Part shown: in pieces, positions 61,390 to 64,000 of the stretch
Numbering within the stretch: the first letter of the stretch is position 1
Layout of the letters: each line of letters starts with the position of its first letter
Origin: Paracoccaceae bacterium
Lineage (GTDB): Bacteria; Pseudomonadota; Alphaproteobacteria; Rhodobacterales; Rhodobacteraceae
Length of the DNA: 64,000 nt
Reading direction: 5' to 3'
NCBI GenBank assembly: GCA_013214575.1
Contig: JABSSD010000151.1
Location: forward strand, 1-64,000
Program-made: the position numbers and the translations under genes
Notes under the pieces: model-generated
What the model was told of the DNA's origin: nothing
What the model saw: the letters and a program-made list of their open reading frames with translations, nothing else
Databases searched by the model: none

Positions 61390-62907
61390 TCAATCATGCG
61401 CCACCTCCATGCCATGCGCACCGCCCAACATCAGGCCAATTTCATCCACCGTCAGTCCAGCCGCAGCGCGCGGCGCGCTCAACCGGCCCTCGTTCAGGGC
61501 GGCAAAATTGTCGGAAATTTCCATCAACTCGTCCAGATCCTGGCTGATACAGATAATCGCAGCCCCCTTTGCCGCCAGATCCAGCAGCGACTGGCGAATG
61601 TCCGCCGCCGCCGCCGCATCAACCCCCCAGGTCGGCTGGTTCACCACCAGCACATCCGGATCCTGCAACACCTCGCGGCCTATCACGAACTTCTGCAGAT
61701 TGCCGCCGGACAGCGACCGGGCGGTGTTTTGTGGCCCCGGGGTGCGGACGTCAAATTCCTTGATTATGGTCTCGGCAAATTCCCTGGCAGCGCCCCAGTT
61801 CAGAAATCCCCTGGTTGCCAGGCCCTGACGCACGGCGCCGGTCAGCATGGCATTCTCGGTCAGGCTCATATCCGGCACCGCCGCATGGCCCAACCGCTCT
61901 TCTGGTGCCGCCAAAACCCCCAATCGGCGGCGCTCCTCCGGGCCCAGATGACCAATCGGCGTGCCGTTCAACTTGACCGCATCCGGCTGCGTGGTGGTTT
62001 CCCCCGACAGCACATTCAGCAGTTCATCCTGACCATTACCGGCCACGCCGCCAATGCCCAGTATCTCACCCTTGCGCACCGTCATATGCACATTTTTCAA
62101 GGCAGTGCCAAAGGCCGAAGGGGCGGGCACCGACAGTCCCGAGATATCCAGCGCCACCGCGCCAAACTCAACGCAGATCCGCTCGGGGGTGTGCAGGGTC
62201 GAGCCAACCATCAGCTCGGCCATCTGGCGGGCGGATGTATCCGCAGGCGTGCATTCGCCGACATTTTTGCCCAGCCGCAGGATGGTGGCGTGATCACACA
62301 GGGTGCGGATCTCTTCCAGCTTGTGACTGATATACAGGATCGAAGTCCCCTCAGAGCGCAGTTTCTGCAGCGTCTCGAACAGGATATCCACCTCTTGTGG
62401 GGTCAGAACCGAGGTCGGCTCATCCATGATCAGCAATTTCGGGTCCTGCAGCAGGCAGCGGATGATTTCGACCCGCTGGCGTTCGCCAGCCGACAGGTTG
62501 CCCACCGTGCGAAAGGGGTCCAGCGGCAGACCATAGGACTCGGACACATCGCGGATACGCGACGCCAGATCCTTCATCGCCGGGGGATCTTCCATGCCGA
62601 GGGCGATATTTTCAGCCACATTCAGCGCGTCAAACAGCGAGAAATGCTGGAACACCATGGCGATACCGTCGCCCCGTGCGGCGCGCGGTTCAGCGGGCGC
62701 ATAAGGCGCGCCGCGCAGCAGCATCTGGCCGCTGTCCGGTTTCACCAGGCCATAGATCATCTTCACCAGGGTTGATTTGCCAGCGCCGTTTTCGCCCAGC
62801 AGGGCGTGAACTTCTCCCTCGCCGATGTCGAACGAGACAGTGTCATTGGCCACGACACCGGGATAGGCTTTGGTCAGCCCTTGCAGGCTCAGCAATGGAA
62901 CAGTCAC
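61390..62907 (-). CDS. ABC transporter ATPase, double-domain (BMP/nucleoside type)
   Basis: A 505-residue fusion of two nucleotide-binding domains, as in sugar and nucleoside importers. The first half is canonical (GENGAGKSTLVKMIYG, LSAGERQRVEIIRCL, LLIMDEPTSVL). The second has the usual degenerate Walker A (GVAGNGQDELLNVLSG) with signature LSGGNLQKFVIGREV. I set the start at GTG 62905-62907, which overlaps the xdhC stop (GTGA), because the reading frame further upstream is antisense-like sequence within xdhC. This coupling ties purine import to xanthine dehydrogenase assembly. Confidence 0.93.
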   Translation of the reverse strand: MTVPLLSLQGLTKAYPGVVANDTVSFDIGEGEVHALLGENGAGKSTLVKMIYGLVKPDSGQMLLRGAPYAPAEPRAARGDGIAMVFQHFSLFDALNVAENIALGMEDPPAMKDLASRIRDVSESYGLPLDPFRTVGNLSAGERQRVEIIRCLLQDPKLLIMDEPTSVLTPQEVDILFETLQKLRSEGTSILYISHKLEEIRTLCDHATILRLGKNVGECTPADTSARQMAELMVGSTLHTPERICVEFGAVALDISGLSVPAPSAFGTALKNVHMTVRKGEILGIGGVAGNGQDELLNVLSGETTTQPDAVKLNGTPIGHLGPEERRRLGVLAAPEERLGHAAVPDMSLTENAMLTGAVRQGLATRGFLNWGAAREFAETIIKEFDVRTPGPQNTARSLSGGNLQKFVIGREVLQDPDVLVVNQPTWGVDAAAAADIRQSLLDLAAKGAAIICISQDLDELMEISDNFAALNEGRLSAPRAAAGLTVDEIGLMLGGAHGMEVAHD

Positions 62908-63848
62908 GCGCGATGATCCTTTTTCAATTCGTCTGTCATGTCCCGCCGCAGCAGCTGCGCCGCAACGCCGACCGCAATCATCTGCGGGTGTTTGCCCAAG
63001 GCGGGATCGCCGATCGGGCAAGTGATCCGGCTGATCTGCGCCGGGCTGTGCCCCAGTGCCGCCAGACGCGCGCGAAACCGCGCCCATTTGGTCGCCGAGC
63101 CGATCAGCCCGGCAAAGGCAAAATCATGGCTCAGCAGGGAATGGCATAGCCCCAGATCCAGAGTATGGGAATAGGTAAGCACCAGATGCTGTGCATTTAC
63201 AGGGGCATGTGGTACCAAAGCCGCTGGATCTGCGACCGGAACAGGCGTCACGCCCTGCGGAATGTCACTGGGGAACCGCTCAGGCCCGGTATCGACCCAG
63301 GTGATCGAAAAATTAGGCATCGGCGACAGCACGTTAACCAGGGCGCGACCAACGTGCCCGGCGCCCCAGATCCACAGCGCCACCTCAGGGTGATGCACCG
63401 GCTCAATCATCCAACCGTCAACCAGCTGCGGCGTCGGGCGCAGACCCTGACTGCGGGCGCTGGCCAAAAGCCGTTTCACCGCCAGTGGCATGGCGCCGTC
63501 AGCCGCCGCCCTAACCGGTCGCAGGATCAGCTCGTGGTCCAGTGCAGCCAGCCGGGTGGCATCATAGACCTCGCTCAGCAAGGTCACCACACCGCCACAG
63601 CACTGGCCCAGATCGGGACCCAGCGCATGGCTGCCCAGCACCCGGTCCTGGACCTGGTTGCGGGCCGCATGACTGGCCTCATATTCCAGTGTGCCGCCGC
63701 CGATGGTGCCGGACTGACCGTCTTGCCATACCAGCATCGCGGCGCCGATCTCACGCGGCGACGAGCCGCGGATCGCGGCAATCACCACCCGGGTGACCTG
63801 ACCATGTGCGGCAACAGCCGCGCGCAATCCGTCCAGATCAAACCCCAT
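62904..63848 (-). CDS. xdhC: Xanthine dehydrogenase accessory protein XdhC
   Basis: A 314-residue chaperone that binds the molybdenum cofactor and helps insert the sulfurated form into xanthine dehydrogenase. N-terminal XdhC/CoxI domain: VVIAAIRGSSPREIGAAMLV, then GTIGGGTLEYEA, and QCCGGVVTLL with the conserved cysteine pair. A C-terminal Rossmann-like domain carries LWIWGAGHVGRALVNVL. ATG 63848 has GGAGG six bases upstream and lies inside the last codons of xdhB (11-base overlap). Its stop overlaps the ABC ATPase start. Confidence 0.94.
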   Translation of the reverse strand: MGFDLDGLRAAVAAHGQVTRVVIAAIRGSSPREIGAAMLVWQDGQSGTIGGGTLEYEASHAARNQVQDRVLGSHALGPDLGQCCGGVVTLLSEVYDATRLAALDHELILRPVRAAADGAMPLAVKRLLASARSQGLRPTPQLVDGWMIEPVHHPEVALWIWGAGHVGRALVNVLSPMPNFSITWVDTGPERFPSDIPQGVTPVPVADPAALVPHAPVNAQHLVLTYSHTLDLGLCHSLLSHDFAFAGLIGSATKWARFRARLAALGHSPAQISRITCPIGDPALGKHPQMIAVGVAAQLLRRDMTDELKKDHRA

Positions 63849-64000
63849 CGCGCACCCTCCGAATGGTTGTCCAGAGCTGCTCCGCGGTGGCAGGTGCATC
63901 CAGCGCCGGATAGGCCTCACCATATGCGGATACCGCATGGCTCAGCGCCAGATAGGCCGAGATGCCCAGCATGAATGGCGGCTCTCCCACCGCCTTGGAG
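63838..64000 (-). CDS. xdhB: Xanthine dehydrogenase molybdopterin-binding subunit, C-terminal end (partial)
   Basis: The window cuts this gene; only the last 53 or so codons are present, too short to be obvious. The minus-strand frame reads KAVGEPPFMLGISAYLALSH, then YPALDAPATAEQLWTTIRRV and RDGV before TGA (63838-63840). The KAVGEPP segment is the conserved molybdenum-cofactor contact, and LDAPATAE is the usual end of XdhB. It overlaps xdhC by 11 bases, giving the standard xdhB-xdhC order. Confidence 0.88.
   Translation of the reverse strand, partial: SKAVGEPPFMLGISAYLALSHAVSAYGEAYPALDAPATAEQLWTTIRRVRDGV

Noticed and set aside
1-64000. CRISPR array, tRNA or rRNA genes
   Set aside because: No regularly spaced repeats, cloverleaf-type CCA-ending structures or conserved rRNA segments were recognised on reading; a dedicated scan would be needed to exclude a tRNA fully.

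Overview
The window looks like chromosome of an alphaproteobacterium of the Roseobacter group (Rhodobacterales). It is GC-rich and carries genes typical of that group: monomeric NADP-isocitrate dehydrogenase, class I lysyl-tRNA synthetase, a psd-pssA-pmtA phosphatidylcholine operon, a GcvT-type dimethylglycine/sarcosine dehydrogenase and an xdh-linked purine ABC transporter. This assignment rests on recognised protein families and gene order; no database search was possible. I see no rRNA, tRNA or CRISPR array.

Layout. 1-600: decayed IS110 transposase. 601-7820: a secreted 18-repeat MORN protein, nadE, a small membrane protein, an FAD amine/amino-acid oxidase and gltX. 8273-15099: orphan DUF4157 (HELAH) protein, trxC, L,D-transpeptidase, tesA divergent from a ybbA/ybbP-type ABC pair, an NsrR-like Rrf2 regulator and a gamma-glutamylcyclotransferase-like gene sharing an FNR-type box. 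15100-17290: an accessory graveyard with an mqsA antitoxin remnant, a frameshifted recombinase-like remnant, palindromic repeats and an AT-rich orphan gene. 17293-25600: ettA, a standalone SIR2-domain gene (probable defence NADase), nadD, an EamA exporter, dacB, then a divergent cytidylyltransferase / CDP-alcohol phosphotransferase pair. 25734-36144: a PDZ/thioredoxin-fold protein, lysK, two tandem chemoreceptors (one with a CxxCH haem site in its sensor) and icd. 36548-42579: overlapping nrtS and PAS-cyclase genes, a CMD-family protein, an SBP-ATPase-permease importer and an SH3 protein. 42756-48621: 2-hydroxyacid dehydrogenase, thpR, ggt, FAD-linked lactate/glycolate-type oxidase and two small paralogous exported proteins. 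48854-57905: dimethylglycine dehydrogenase, psd-pssA-pmtA, an AhpD-like protein behind a perfect FNR box, DUF938 methyltransferase with an FAD oxidase, and an HlyD adaptor pair. 58165-64000: BMP-type ABC importer genes downstream of xdhC and the 3' end of xdhB, which together point to purine uptake and oxidation.

The most distinctive signals are non-coding or degenerate. A palindromic element occurs in three full copies whose outer stems differ in sequence but remain complementary. A second hairpin family behaves the same way. An 8-bp unit is triplicated just before the stop of a small gene, and removing one unit restores the C-terminal cysteine motif of its neighbour paralogue. The mqsA remnant has lost the middle of the protein. 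Candidate functional systems worth testing are the orphan SIR2 gene, the CDP-headgroup lipid module, the haem chemoreceptor pair and the nitrate-carrier/cyclase overlap.
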